DNA of 64,000 nt from Lasiosphaeria ovina (GCA_033439765.1 JAULSN010000003.1:4712001-4776000), one strand, 5' to 3'. Numbered from the stretch's first letter, positions 36,572 to 49,479 are shown. The notes: generated from the sequence alone by a model not told the origin. Translations and numbers: made by a program.

Positions 36572-37637
36572 GCCGCCTCTGTGCCAACACATGCGGTGCT
36601 TGTTGTCGACAGCGAATTCTTTGCATTATTTTATTTTGCGTCGAAGGCATTGAATGTGTGCGCGTGAGGAAAGGGGAGCGGTGAAGGGCGGTGGGAGAGT
36701 GGTTTGGTTTTCGGGGGACCTGCGGACAAACAAGCGTGGCGGCTCGACTTGGTGTACAATCCTTCATGCGTTTGGATGTATAAGCTCGTGGTATATCACT
36801 TACGTTTGATGACATGTCTAGCCACTCAAGCTAGATACTTACCTACCAAGTTTGGGCAGAAATACCAGCAGCCAGCCAGCGGGACCCATCCAAGATAGAC
36901 ACAGCAGCTCCCTTGGCGGGCAGTCTAAGGAGTGAGTGCTTGGTGAAAAGTACTCCGAGAATTATCTTGCACAAATTTGATTCAGCCTCTCACTAACAAC
37001 GCCTTCTCCTACCCCGCGCTTCACACAAGGCACATTCGATGTATTTTTCATCCCGTTCATTTTACCTAGGCACGTAGTTCTAAGACCCAGGCATCCAAAC
37101 AGTCATCCCGCCAATAGGGACTTGGGGCTGGAGTCTGTCTGGTGCATCTCCTGGTGAATGAACAAGCAGATGGGGTTGAGTGGTTCTCTTTCCTCTTCTA
37201 GGACGGAACATAGCTTAATGCGAGTGCTGATTCACGAAGCAGCAACAGCTCCCTTGATTTTAGACTGAATAACAACAACAATAAAAAAAACCAGGCCCAC
37301 ATGATGCATGCATGCATGCGCAATGAGACAGAATACAAATACAAAGACAACCCACCCCCCAGAGAGAGAAAAAAAAACGCCGGCCCAGACAGACAACAAA
37401 CACGAAACCCAGTTAAACTACCTAAACAACAGGCTGCTCTCTCAAAGAATAAAAATTAAACTCCGAATCCGACCACAGTTCCGAGCCAGGAAGTGGCATG
37501 GTATGCAAAGGGTGTTGTTGTTCTTGTTGATATCATATTTATTCATCCATGAATCCATGCAGACATCCAGACAGGGGTAAAAAAGCCAAGTTCGCTCCAA
37601 ACCCAAACAAATCCGCCTTGTTTCTCTCTCTCTCTGG
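36572..37637. other. Intergenic between convergent genes
   Basis: Sugar transporter and kinesin-8 converge on this 1.1 kb, so it should hold both 3' UTRs. It contains a short (ATGC)n run at about 37302-37318 and no supportable gene. Confidence 0.5.
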
Positions 37638-40600
37638 TTACCGCCAAATCACACTCGACCTCTGCGGCCTCGCCGGGCCGGCATTGTGGTTCGCGGCCGC
37701 CATGCCCGCGCTGCCAATGGTAATTCTCCTAGCCTTGCTATCGATGCGCTCGCGCTGGGGGCTGATGCCGTCGAGGCGCACGCTGCCGCCTAGGTTCATG
37801 CGACGTGCCTGCCCTGGCGTCAGAGACCTTGCGGCTACTAGCGAGTCGTTGCCCAGCGACGGTGGAGAGCACGTGATGGGCGGAGACCGGCGGCGCTCGG
37901 CGCTTCCGCGTCGGTGGCGGGAGATGCCGTTTGTGGAGCTCGACAGCGGACCCGAATAGCTGGCCGAGGCACGGTGGTGCCCGGACCCCGAGCCCGCCGA
38001 GGACAGGCGTTTTGAAGTTGACGAAGCATGGCTCGACGCCGAGGAAAGCCGGTCGCGCCGTTTGTTGGAGTGGAGTGCCGACCGCAGCTTGAACGGGTCG
38101 ATAGTAGACGTCTCGGAATCCGAGCCAGATGCAGCGGGAACAGGTATCGACAATAATGGCCGGGGCGGATCATTCTCGTCCAGGGTTGACAACATAGTGG
38201 GGACCTTTGGGCTGCCGTTCCTCGGAGACGAGTAGACATTAGATGCTCGGCTCACGGGAATGCTGCGCAAGGGCGTCGGGCGGTCTTCGTTGTCCGGTGA
38301 AGACGTCAAGTTCAGCGTCATTGTCGGGGGCGTCGGGGAGCCGTTTCCGGACCCTTGGCTTGACAGCCGGCCCTTCGACAAGAAGCCCGCTTGGAACCTG
38401 TTTGGTTTGCCGATCTGGAGCGATGATACGTCGGGAAGGGTGAGGGAGGGGCTGGACTCTTGGGGAGAGTTCATGTGGTTAAGGTATGAGGGTACCAGAG
38501 GCCGAACGGGGACTGGTGGCTCGATCGCGGCCTCATCGGGCGACGTGAAAGCTTGCGGTGTCTTCTCAAAGTCGGCTATGGTTCCTTGTTCTGTCTCATC
38601 ATCACGCCACCGGACAGTCGGCTTCTTCTTAACTGGGGTAAAGGACACGCCCTTCCGCACCGCGCCAAACTTACGACGCCGAGGAGATGCCTTCACCGGG
38701 GAAACAAGGACCTGCTGCTGCACGGCAGATATTGCCGCCAAACCAGGAGCAGCAACAGGCCGGACGTTGACAGGGGCGGCCTTCTTGCGCTTGGGAGTGC
38801 CGCGCTTTGTTGGCGGGAACAGCTCGACGGGCATCATTGCGCCGTCGGGTTTTACAACGTGCGACGCCGCCGAGAATCCCGTCTCGAGAAGGCGCTTGAT
38901 GGTGGATTTCGCGTGGGAGACGGCTTCCTCCTCGCTCATGGTGAGCAGCTCCGAGAGTGATGACAGAATGTCGAACTGGGCCGCGAGAAGGACTTGCAGG
39001 ACCGCTGCATCACCAGCCTTGTCGTGCTCGAGCACCTCCCGATAGGCATCTCTCATAAAGCCTGCCTTTAGCATCTCGGCCTCGCGCAATAACGTGTCCT
39101 GCTCCGAGCCATCCGAAGTTCCATCTCCCGACGGCAGCTGGGAGATGCTGTGGTGCAAGGCCGAATCGAGGGCTCGTTCCCAATTCGACCGGTCGAGCTT
39201 CTGGTGAATGTGCTGCCTGCTTGCCTCCAGCTCAACCAGAATGCCCTGCGCCGTTTTGCGAATGGCCGCCAGGTTAGGCGCCATTGCGTCCTCGCTTTCG
39301 CGACTATCGCAAACCGTGTCGAACGCGGCAATCCAGGCCGAGAGCAGCCCAATCCGCCGCTCGATGGTCCTCAACTTCTTCATCGAGTTGATCTTGTCCT
39401 GGCGCTCTGCAGCGGCATTTTCGTAGGCCGCGCGTAGTCTCATGATGCCATCGCGCACCACGCCGTCCCGCTTTTCCGTCAGTTTCCGGAACTTGGCGAA
39501 GAATATGCTCTCGGCATCTTTCTGCTGCGCCTTGAGCTCGTTTATCATGGCCATCTGCTCGTCAATCTTGACCAGGAAGTCCTTGACGTGGCGGTTCACA
39601 TTGAAGACGTTGCGCGTAACCTTGGTCTGGATGTTCTTGGCGCGGTTGGCGTAGCGGAGAGTGTTTTGGGTCTCGTCAAAGTGTTCGCTTGACGGACTGA
39701 CGCAGACAATCATGACCGTCTTGCAGTTGCCGCCCAGGGAGAACTTCAGCAGGCGGGTGAGCTTGCTGTTCCGGTAGGGCACGTGGTTCTTCTTTCGTGG
39801 GTCGCACAGCGCGTTGATGCAGCTGCCCAGGGCGAGCAGCGACTTGTTGATGTTGGCGCCCTCGAGCAGCCTCTCTCCTCGGTTCTTGGTGGCGCTCGCG
39901 CGCTCGCTACCCGCCAAGTCGATAATGCTGAGCGTGGCCATGGTGTGCGGCTCGTTGATGTCCGCGTTACGATCTTTTTGCGCAATGTTGATCTGCAAGA
40001 CGGCATGGGAGCGTGACGAGACGGCGTTTGCCGCGGTGGGCGACACTGTGCGGTACTCGTTGCCCTGTACTATCATATCCATGACCTCCTGGACGTCTCT
40101 GGGGTGGTGGCTGGTGAGGCCGGCGACAGTGACGGCTTGGTTCGTATCCTCGCGCAGCATGAGCCCCTGCTTGCTGCCGCCGGGCACGAGCAGATCGCGG
40201 ATCGTCTCGTTGTAGATTTCGAGGTACGACAGGGTCACCTCTGTGGTCTTCTCGCCGCTGCGCTCGTTGATCTTCTCAAACAGCTCCTGCATGGTAAGAA
40301 AGATGATGCCGGGCTGCTGCGACGTGCCCGTGATGGTGTGCGTCTTGCCGCACCCTGTAGCGCCGTAGGCGAAGACGGTGGCATTGTAGCCGTCGAGGAC
40401 GCTGTCGAGGAGGTTTTTTGTTGTGCCCTCGTAGACGTCGACCTGGGAAGCGTTGTCGTCGAATATGCGGTCAAAGGCAAAGATCTGATCCTTGACCTTT
40501 TTCCCCATCGGCACGACCGACCTGGAGAACTTCTGCATCGGGTTGTCTTCGGGGGGGTCGAACACGCTGCGACGGTTGTCAGCTTCCACCTCCAACGTTG

Positions 40601-40946
40601 TCTCCTCGCCACCTTGTCTGGGTCACCTACAGGCATCTGTCGTCCACCACCTTGATTACCGACCGGAGCCCGCGCTGATGCAGCTTTGGCGGTGCGCCAG
40701 CGAGCGACCCGTCGCCGAGAAACATTGTGCCGTCGTCATGCTTGACTCTGTTGCGCGAACTGGTTAGCGGGTCGCCGGGCGCAAGTTTTTGAGGGGAGCT
40801 TGTCTCACATTTGGGCGGCTTCTCTAACTGTGAACGGTCGCACTCGGACTGGTCAAGAGGTCAGCAAACCGCATGGGCGGCGACGGCGGGGGAGAGTGCG
40901 CACCTGCGACCGAGATTGAAGCAGCGCCCGGGTCTAGGGGCGCCAT
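37638..40946 (-). CDS. Kinesin-8 family motor protein (Kip3/KLP5-6 type)
   Basis: Plus-end-directed, microtubule-depolymerising motor that controls spindle and cytoplasmic microtubule length. Four exons (40946-40904, 40848-40809, 40747-40631, 40566-37638) give 1042 residues. The long last exon alone lacks the first motor strand; VRVRPFTVREAAQ and the loop DGTMFLGDGSLAG come from the three small exons. Motor motifs: P-loop GATGCGKT at about 135-142, switch I NAVSSRSH, switch II DLAGSE and the NKSLLALGSCINAL helix. The neck, YANRAKNIQTKVTRNVFNVN, is characteristic of kinesin-8. A coiled-coil-forming stretch follows, then a long Ser/Pro/Arg-rich tail with many SP/TP sites (possible CDK targets) and basic patches that may bind microtubules. 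Start chosen as the ATG that opens the exon giving MAPLDPGAASISVAVRVRPF. Confidence 0.92.
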
Positions 40947-42393
40947 CTCGAGGTCCAGTTGGGGTTGTCGAACATCCAATCCGGGAATTCGGGGCAGGTT
41001 GCTCGTCCACCTTGGAGCGGCGGCGGCCGATGGTCGAGTCAACAAAGCCGGGCCGCAGCTGTCGTGTGTTCGTTCGCTTGTTTACTGCCGCAGCGGTTCC
41101 CACGCCGAGCAAGGCGCCTGGAGAAGTTCCGAATAATAAATGTCGCAATCGTAAAGAGCGTCGAGTGCGGCGAGCGTGTCTTTCTCTGGTCGCCGGAAAA
41201 CAGAGTGGAAGGAGCACAGGAGGGAATGACGTTGCGGGTTGTCTGAGCCTGGGCTGCGATTTCTTTGGCGCTTTCCCGTTCTGGCGCTGGGATTGGCGCT
41301 CGGGCTGTTTTGGTCGCGCCTGCCTGCCCGTCTCCGCAGCGACCGGCTAGCGGCCCCACCATGTCTCCTGAAAATTTGCCCCACTGCAGCGCCGGTGCAG
41401 ATCTGAGCCAGGCCCAGTTGCCAGGCTGGAAGCAAAGCACTGGCGAACACTGGATCTGGACCCGTGAGGTGCAATCCAAGGCAACCCAATGCTCAGCAGA
41501 TCGGCACAGCTGGTCTTGTAGACTCGGATATATAGGCAATGATGGCGTAGAATCAACAATGCAGAACAATGGAAGTCATTTGGAGATCCTCAATTTTTTT
41601 TTTTTTGCGGAACGATGCAAAACAGGCCGACAGGGCAGTTGTTATTCGAGGGTTGCCAAGGAAATGCGCATAGAAATGGAAGCCATCCTCGAGACCCCTA
41701 TTTTCTATTCCTTTTCCTCCAACGCAAACTTGTATTCCATGTCTCCATTTTCTGGATGCCTTCTTTGCCTGCTATTTATTTCACGCCGTGCCTGCTATGC
41801 TCCATGACAGCAAAACACAGACACTAGCACGCAAAGTCCGTAAACAAGCATGGCGCTCGCAGGTCTACTGCGATATCGTGCATTCGCATGGTAAACAATA
41901 AGAAGACTGCGTGAATATCATGATAGACCTCTAGACAATCATGCTCTAATTAAGTAGGAGTTGGGAAAAATGAAGATATTAATTTAGTATCTCGTTGCCC
42001 CCTCTACCATACCAGCTTTGGCCGTCATTGTTTACCACCCACAGTCCAAAGACGTATACTACGTCTTATTACCTGACTTGGAAGAACCCAAAATACAAAA
42101 TGAAGTAAGAAACATGAGATTTGAGCTCAAGCCAGGAAAGGCCGGAGTGCACCTGTTGCACAGCGTGTCATTGTTATCTATTTTTCCTCCCAACATCCAA
42201 CCCATTCCTATCACAACTTTTGCTACCATAGCACTTGCATGCTTCTTCTTTTTGATACTATATATATATATATATATATAGCTATATAATCAACACGTAA
42301 TTGCGAAACACTTTTCCCCTTTGAACGTTAGCACACAATAAATATAAATATACATTAAGGCCCCAATCCAACCCCTATTCAATACTCAGCAAC
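40947..42393. other. Intergenic, no gene seen
   Basis: Upstream side of kinesin-8 and downstream side of GH115. The region from about 41880 to 42390 is markedly more A/T-rich than its neighbours and includes an AT dinucleotide run. No coding frame supported. Confidence 0.5.
42259..42280. repeat. (TA)n microsatellite
   Basis: Eleven perfect TA dinucleotides in the A/T-rich downstream flank of the GH115 gene. Confidence 0.9.
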
Positions 42394-45300
42394 TTAAAAA
42401 GTATCAACCTCGTCCAAAAAACTACCCTGCTTATACCCCCCGACCACATCACGGCCAACAAGAAAACTCTCCGGAGGGCCGAGATAGCTCGGCCTGACAC
42501 CGCCCAGGTCGACGACAATCTTCTGCACGACGACGCCGGGCATGAGCGCCCAGAAGCGTAGCGAGTAGGGCCCCGGCTTCGGGACCGCGAAGCTCGAGGT
42601 AGAGTAATTCCCAATCCGTCCCCACACGGCGTCGGCGACGGCGAACCCCCAGCCGCTGGGCATGTTGGCGCCGGCGGTGGGGCCGACGGGGCGGACGAGC
42701 GTTGGCTGGATTGCGGGGGACGACTTGGGGTACAGCGCGACGGCGTACTCGAGCGGCGTGCCGTCGCCGAGGTAGTTGAGGGCGGGCGAGATGAAGACGG
42801 TGACGTTGGCGGCGGTCGTGTTGGTGAACAGGTACAGCTTGTACTCGAGCGCGGGCGCCGTGGCGACGGCTAGCTTCTCGGTGCTGAGGGGTAGCAGGCC
42901 GACGCCGCTGCCGGTGCGGCCGTAGCGCGCGAACGTGTGGTACGAGAGGTTGGCGTTGGCGGAGGAGTTTGTGGCTGCAGGGATGATGGATTGGTAGTGC
43001 GCGCCGGAGATGGCGACGTGGCCGTCGGACTCGACGAACCCCTCGGCAAAATCGGCCGGCACAGTCCGCGCGGTGACCGGCACCTGCACCATGGGCGCCT
43101 TGAAGCCGTAGCGGTCCTTGCCGCGGCACGGCGTAGTGATGTTGATGTTGACCGTGTCCGCGAACGGGGCCTTGGGCGCGGCGGCCCAGTCGATACTCAC
43201 GAAAACGCGCGTGTCCGACGAGCCCGCGCCCGGCCCGACGACGCCCGTGTACTGCGACAGCTTGACCCAGGGGGCCCACGGGGACGCCGTCCAGGCGCAG
43301 TCCTGCGTGCCGCGCGTGAAGACGTCAAAGTAGCGCGTGGCCGGCCCGTACGGGTCCAGCGGCGGCACTGCCAGGTTGTTGCCGCTGTTGGTGTGGTACT
43401 TGTCGTCGCCCTGCACCGTCGCGTTGGAGCCCTCGACGCCCACGCCCACGTGGCCCGCCACAGACGCGAACGCCGTCTGCACGTACGTCATGGCTGGCAG
43501 GCTGTTGCGCATCGGCTGCTGCCAGTAGCCGTCGTAGCCCAGGTGCGTTTCTGTTTCGATCAAGAATTAGACACCCCTCTCTGTCAAGCACAAGTGAGTC
43601 GCCAACTTACGATCCATAAAGTGCTTCCACTTGCCGCCCAGCAGGCTGTCCCAGCGGCTGGTGAGGTTGGCGTCCTCGGCCGAGGCGTCGAGCACGTAGC
43701 TGATCATGTCGTTGGCGGCGTTGCGCTTCTGGGCGGCGAAGAGGTTGTTCTTGGCGCCGCCAATGTAGACCTTGTGGACGATGCGGCCGGCGAGGGCCGG
43801 ATGCAGGACCGTCTCGAAGAAGGCGGGCTGGGCGGCGGCGTCGAGGGCATCGTGGACAGCCTGGGCATCCGCCACGAGCGAGTCCCACTGGGTCAGCACG
43901 GCGTCGGCCTCGCCGTAGTTGATGACCGAGTACGTGCCCTGCTCGACGAGCTCGAACTTGCGGCGCGCCGCGTACATGCCGTAGCGCTCCATGAGGGTAC
44001 CGATGGCGGCGGCGTGGGCAGGCCCAAACTCGCGCGCGGCCCAGGCCGCGGCCCACGCGCCCGTGCTGTCGACGTCCCAGCGGCCGGCGTCGTAGGCGAG
44101 GTCGAGGAAATGGTTGATGGGGATCTCGAGCGCCTTCATGTCGCCGACGTTGACGATCCAGATGCGGTCGGCGCCGCGCGCGTGGGCCATGTGCATCTGC
44201 TCGGCCGTCTTGGACAGCTGGATGGTGTTGATCCACTTGTAGTCGCGCGGGTCGCCGACGTAGTCGAAGTGGTAGTAGACGCCGGCGCCGCCCGACCTCG
44301 CCGTCTCGTTGAGCAGCGGCAGCCGCCGCACGTTGCCCCAGTTGTCGTCGGCCCACAACAGCGTCACGTCGTCGGGCACGCGCAAGCCCGCGAACAGGTA
44401 CGACATGACCTCCTTGTACAGGCACCACATCTGCGGCACGTCGCTGATGTCGGCGCCGAGCCCCTCGGCCACGATGCGCCGCTGGTTGGCCACGAGCGTC
44501 TCCAGCATGGTGACGATGTGGTCGACGCCGAGCCCCTCGATGGCCGTGTCGCCCGTGCCGCGCATGCCCACCGTCCACAGGCTGTTGCGCGCGTACGGCT
44601 TGGCCCGCTGCACGCCGTAGCGGAAGTAGTCGTCGATGGTGCCGTTGTTGACGTTGTACGCCCACGCCCCCGGGTAGAACTTGCCAAACTCGTTCTGCGC
44701 GCGCATCATGGGCTCCGTGTGCGACGTGCCCAGCACAATCTCAAAGGCATCAGCAAACGGCTGGTTGCCCGGGTCGTCGACCTCGAACATGGTCGCCCAC
44801 AACGCCGGCCACAGGTAGTTGGCGCGCAGCCGCAGTAGCACCTCGAAGATGAGCCCGTAGAAGGCCGGGCCGTAGCCTGCGCCGTACGGGGTGTCGGCCC
44901 AGTGGTCCGACACCCAGTTGGACAGGGCCGGCTGCTCGTCGTTGATGAAGATGCCGCGGTACTTGACCGACGGCGGGCCCTGCACCTTCTTGGTCGGCAG
45001 CACGAAGATGTCCTTGGCCTGCCGCACGGGCGAGTCGGCCCAGAAGTACCACGGGCTGACGCCGATCTGCTCGCTGACGTCGTAGATGCCGTAGATGGTG
45101 CCGCGCGGGTCGCTGCCGGCGATGACGAGCGCCGCCGCGCACCCCGGCACCGGGTTCTTGACCACTTGGCTGACAAACGACTCCCACTTGCCCTTGACGG
45201 CCGACACGTCGATCGCCTTGGACGAGATGAGCCCGTCGAGGACGGCCGAGTGCCCGATCGTCCCGGCAATGACGACAATGTCAGCCGGCGACGGGTCCGA

Positions 45301-45762
45301 GTACGCGGGGCCCGCAAAGCTGGCATTCCCTGTTGTCGTGTACTGGGCCGACACATGGTATTAGTGATGTCCAAGGTATAGAGCATCCCTCCATTTGTCA
45401 TATTGTCTGGTTTGCAAACCCGGAGACGTAGGAAGACTCACAAACGTGTTATTCATATTATTGATGGGGCTGTACTTGTACTCTGCCGGCCTGGCACTGA
45501 CATTGCCGTTGCTGAGCGAGTAGTTTGTGCCCGTGACCCTGCCAAAGTCGACGGCGAGGTCGCCCGCGGCGCGGATGACGCCCCAGTAGTCGTTCCCCGA
45601 CACGAGGATCTGGCCCCTGGTGACGCTGCCGCCGGCGATCTGGAGCGCAGACGCCGCCGAGCTGTTGAACGTGATGATGGGCTGCTGGCCCAGCGCCGCC
45701 GCCACCGTTGCGAGACCCAGCCACACGGCCACCGCCGCCCTGGCACTCGCCGCGGCGAGCAT
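42394..45762 (-). CDS. GH115 xylan alpha-1,2-glucuronidase, secreted
   Basis: Removes (4-O-methyl-)glucuronic acid side chains from glucuronoxylan, including internal ones, during plant cell-wall breakdown. Three exons (45762-45442, 45342-43611, 43550-42394), introns of 99 and 60 bp, 1069 residues. A signal peptide is clear (MLAAASARAAVAVWLGLATV, then AAALG). Family-typical blocks are KYRGIFINDEQPALSNW, LRANYLWPALWATMFEVDDP, NEFGKFYPGAWAYN, MRGTGDTAIEG, LLWADDNWGN and YYHFDYVGDPRDYKW. DQTHLGYDGYWQQPMRN is reconstituted precisely across intron 2. The C-terminal 380 residues form the beta-rich domains of the family. Many N-x-S/T sites fit a secreted glycoprotein. Total length is in the usual range for fungal GH115. 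An open frame runs 42 codons upstream of the chosen ATG, but only the chosen start gives a signal peptide. Confidence 0.93.
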
Positions 45763-48244
45763 TTCTCTCTCTCTCTGATTTGTGATATATGCCTTCCTGG
45801 CGTGCGTAACGTTTACCGCGGAGTCACAGAACCACACATACGCAGGGCCGAGGCGTGTGCTTCCTGCGTGTTCCGCGTCGTCGGCCAAGGAACCTCCTGC
45901 CCACCTTTACCTAGGGACTGATTGAGTCCGAACTGCCACGGGAGCTGCGAGAGGTCAGGAAGCAGCCTGGATATATTTTTGGCCACGGGAGCTCGCTCTC
46001 TCCAATAAACAACAAAGACGGGCCGAGCAAGACGCAGGACGCAGGAACAGCAAAAGACAACCTCAGGGGGGGAAGCCAACTACTATACTATCCAGCCCCC
46101 GGATGTTGCAGCGTACATGAGCGAGATAATATACCTATAGCATCCCTCCTCCCTCCCAGTCCTCTGGATATGTAAGGCACAAGGCATGCACGCAGACGGG
46201 TGTCCGCCATCCATCGGGGATGCATCTGCGGCGTACCGTAGGGGAGCGGGCATGCAATCTGGAGATGGAGATGGAGATGGAAGGGGAGTAGCAAGAGGGG
46301 CTGTCTCCTTCTGTGTGTCTTTACCGGTTTTTCTTTTCCTGGGTAAATAGATTAACCCAATCCTCACCCCCAATATACCACAATTGGACCATGGCCTATG
46401 TCGTATTTGGCATTGCGGAGGGTAGGTAATAAGTAGGCGGCCACTTTATTTTCTCGCCTGCCCATTCCACCCACCATGTTGCGACTACTACGGACACTCG
46501 TCCGGCCGCGGCTCTCTCTGGGCATGCCAACACAAGGAAAGATGCACTGTGTGTGGATGGTCAACTCCAGACGGCCAAGAACACGGTACAGCACCTCCCT
46601 AGCTGGAGATTCGTGAGCCATAGTGGGCAGTGGCTAGTGGCCGGAGAGGGCGGCCGGGCGAACGGATAAAAAGGGTGCCATGGCGTGGCATGGCATGGCA
46701 TGGCATGGCAGGCGGAGGTTCCACGGCTTCGAAGTAAATAAGGTACCTTAGCTGCCTACCTAGCTAAGGAGGTAAACGACGACGACGGGTTGCATTCGAG
46801 TCTGCGCTGGCAAGGAACGTTTGCCCCTTGTTTCCGGAGTAGCTGTTTCTGTCCACTGCAGCGTAGTGGACGTTTAGGTGTCCACAGGGGTACGTAGAGT
46901 AGAAAGGAAGAAAAGCCGTTGGGCGTTCCCCGCATTCCCGCCTTTGCCGTGGGGAAGCACCCCAGCCAAATCTGCGCTCCCATCTTGCAGGGCCCTAAAT
47001 GGAAACCCCTGAACCGAAAACCTTGAGGGTCCCCCAATGGGTGCCAGCTCGATGCTAAACCGCGGGAGCTCGACGGCCTTGCACACACCTATCCGCAGCC
47101 ATTGGCCGTAGGTAGAGATATGTATAGCATGCGGCTGGAGATTGCTACGTATGTATGCGCAGTTCAGAGAAATAAAGAAGCGCATAACCGAAGACGGATC
47201 GGTTGGAGTCTGGTCTGTCTTTGGGGTAAAGCATGGAAGGGAAGGGCGGACCCAAAGATTTTCTGGGCCATCAATCCATGCGGGGAAACGGAGCGAAGTG
47301 GGTGTGGATCGTGCCGATCTGGGTCCGTGGAAGGCTTGGTCCTTTAGCCGGAGAAGAAAAAAAATCCACCTGGAGAGTTATTGTTTGCTTGCTTGCTCGT
47401 GGAAGTTAAAAAACACTTGAATAAACAATTTGAGGGCAGTTGCTTGGATATCGACCTTGTTCTTGAGTCTGGCTAGATCAAGGATAGATGTATATACAAG
47501 GTACTGGATGGCTTCTTCCAACGCAGTATAGCTGAAGAGGAGCAAAAAAGCTCGACAAATATTCACATTCCATGTCGTGCCAACGAGTCGACATCACGAA
47601 CCAAATCACATCAAAGAAACAGAAGACGGAGAACAGCAGCAAAGTGATTGCGGGTTTGTGGCGCCGGATGGTCTCCAGCTCCGACGGATTCAGGCGTGAT
47701 CCGTACGCTTAGAATCTATACTTACAGCATGCAAGATTTGTTTGAGGCAGCCCTGCGGGTATTCCTCCATTCCGGTTTCCTCTCCGTCGTAGTCCTTCCT
47801 CCCAAACCTATTCCGGCGAAGCATTCATTCCGAAGGCAGTCAGTGATCCTTCGCATTAAGTTGCCCCTTCAAATCAGCTCCGAGGGGTAGTCATGTCGAG
47901 AACATGTCGATCATCGTTATCGGCATCCAGAGTCGGAAACTTATCGTTGTTTAACTCGCAGGGAGTTGTTGTTGATCGTTTGTTGATCGTTCGTTATTCG
48001 CTTCTTTTGTTGGCCAAGTTTCCCAGCCATAATCTTCCAGTGATCCAGCCGCCGACACCAGTCAATGTTAATACTCAAACAGATTCCCTCCTCTTAGACC
48101 CAGGAACGCCCAGATTCGCCTTCCAGTGGGGAGGATGGAAGTTCGCCCAGAATTTAGTCTAGCCATGCATGGTATTACTCACACAGAACCAGACCTAGAC
48201 TCAGACATAGCTTCTCCTCCCAAGAAGAAACTTTTGCCCATGAC
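45763..48244. other. 2.5-kb intergenic region, no gene seen
   Basis: Upstream of GH115 and downstream of the BuGZ-like gene. It has a GGAGAT run at about 46258-46282 and the TGGCA repeat listed separately. I recognise no coding frame. Confidence 0.5.
46684..46710. repeat. (TGGCA)n tandem repeat
   Basis: About five consecutive tggca units in non-coding DNA. Confidence 0.85.
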
Positions 48245-49479
48245 TTAGGCGCCAACACTGACGAAGTTGTAGGCAGTGAGAGTGGAAATTCTCTCCTCCG
48301 GGCTCGCATCCGAGGTCCCGTAAACCATGCGAACGTGCTTTTCCTTCTTGCCTTTCTTCTCGGTGCTCCCCTCTGGGGCTGGGCTTTGCTGCTGTGGTGG
48401 CTTGATACCAGCCTCCGCCATCCGAATCATTTCGTCGATGTCGTCGCTGATGGCGCTAGCAGTGGCCGAAGGGGCAGACGCATTATAATAATACGGGGGA
48501 CGGGCTGGGAGGACGGTCGGTATAGGGGCGCTCACAGTTGGACGTGCGGGGAGGTTGAAGGCACTCTGAGCGCCAGGAGGAGGCGAGATGCTCGGCGGGT
48601 AGGTAGGGGGGAACATTGTCGTAGGTGGGTATGCGGTTTGGGGATATGGATACTGCGTATGTGGGTGGGGAGATGTCAGTCCATGCCAGGGGTATGGGTA
48701 GGTGGAGGAGGGAGAAGCCCTAGCATGGTAGTAGATGCCAGGGGAGGAAACACGGGTCAGAGGGCTAGAGGTGGTACTCACAGCCTGGCCAGGGCTGCCT
48801 GCGTTGGCCTCGGCCGAAATTCCTCCATTTGCAGCGGCGGCTTTGGCGGCTGCGTTCTTTGCCTTGAATTCTGCAAGGCGTGCTTTCAACTCCTCGGGAG
48901 TCTCAGTCTTTAGTCTCTTGGTTGAGCCATGCCCACCTTGACCGGGCGGAGGGTTTCCGGTAGCAATGCGACGCTCCATCTGCTTCGCATTGTACTCGAG
49001 AACAATAGCACGCTGGTGTTCGTGCAGAATCTCGGCGGGGACGCCCTCCATGCCAAAGATTTCGACCTCGAGGCCCTCGCGGCCCTGGATTGTGTTCTCG
49101 ACCATCTCGAGAGTCTCCTTGTGGACCTGCGTCATGTGGACAGCCAGACCTGGATAGCATAATTGGTTTAGTAACAGCCCGGCCGGCGGGCCCATCTGAC
49201 AGAATAGTGTGAAGGGAAGGAAACTTACCACCAGCCGTATTCAGGCGCTTGTTGCACCGCGAGCACTTGAAATGTTTGGCCTTTTGATGACTGATAAGCA
49301 TCTTAAGATCCTCGAATTCTCTCTCGCCTGTGCGATTGTATTACTCTATTAGCTACAATGGAAGCGCGTGGCGGGAGGTACGGGCATGTGCGGAATTGGA
49401 GGAACTGACAGTAGTAGCACCATGGCTTCTCCAGGAGCTCTTGGACATCCGGAATACGGGCACGCTTCTTGCCAGGCAT
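48245..49479 (-). CDS. BuGZ/ZNF207-like C2H2 zinc finger protein
   Basis: Three exons (49479-49410, 49327-49229, 49149-48245) give 357 residues. Two zinc fingers are complete only after splicing: C21, C24, H37, H42, then C45, C48, H61, H66. The block [12 protein letters not shown], then [19 protein letters not shown] and [13 protein letters not shown], matches animal ZNF207/BuGZ and its fungal relatives. Animal BuGZ binds BUB3 and microtubules and helps kinetochore loading. A Pro/Tyr-rich low-complexity middle, like the phase-separating region of BuGZ, is followed by [20 protein letters not shown]. The last segment sits where a BUB3-binding GLEBS motif would be and has similar acidic-hydrophobic character. 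Role in chromosome segregation or splicing is inferred from family. The first donor is GTCAGT rather than the usual GTRNGT, but the frame and the finger both require it. Confidence 0.87.

Noticed and set aside
42937..44838. 633-codon plus-strand open frame
   Set aside because: It is antisense to the GH115 gene. Its Val/His/Arg-heavy composition is what a GC-rich coding strand gives when read backwards; no family resemblance.
34230..45770. Sugar transporter, kinesin and GH115 as a carbohydrate-use cluster
   Set aside because: A kinesin lies between, the genes do not share promoters and spacing is ordinary; co-location looks incidental.
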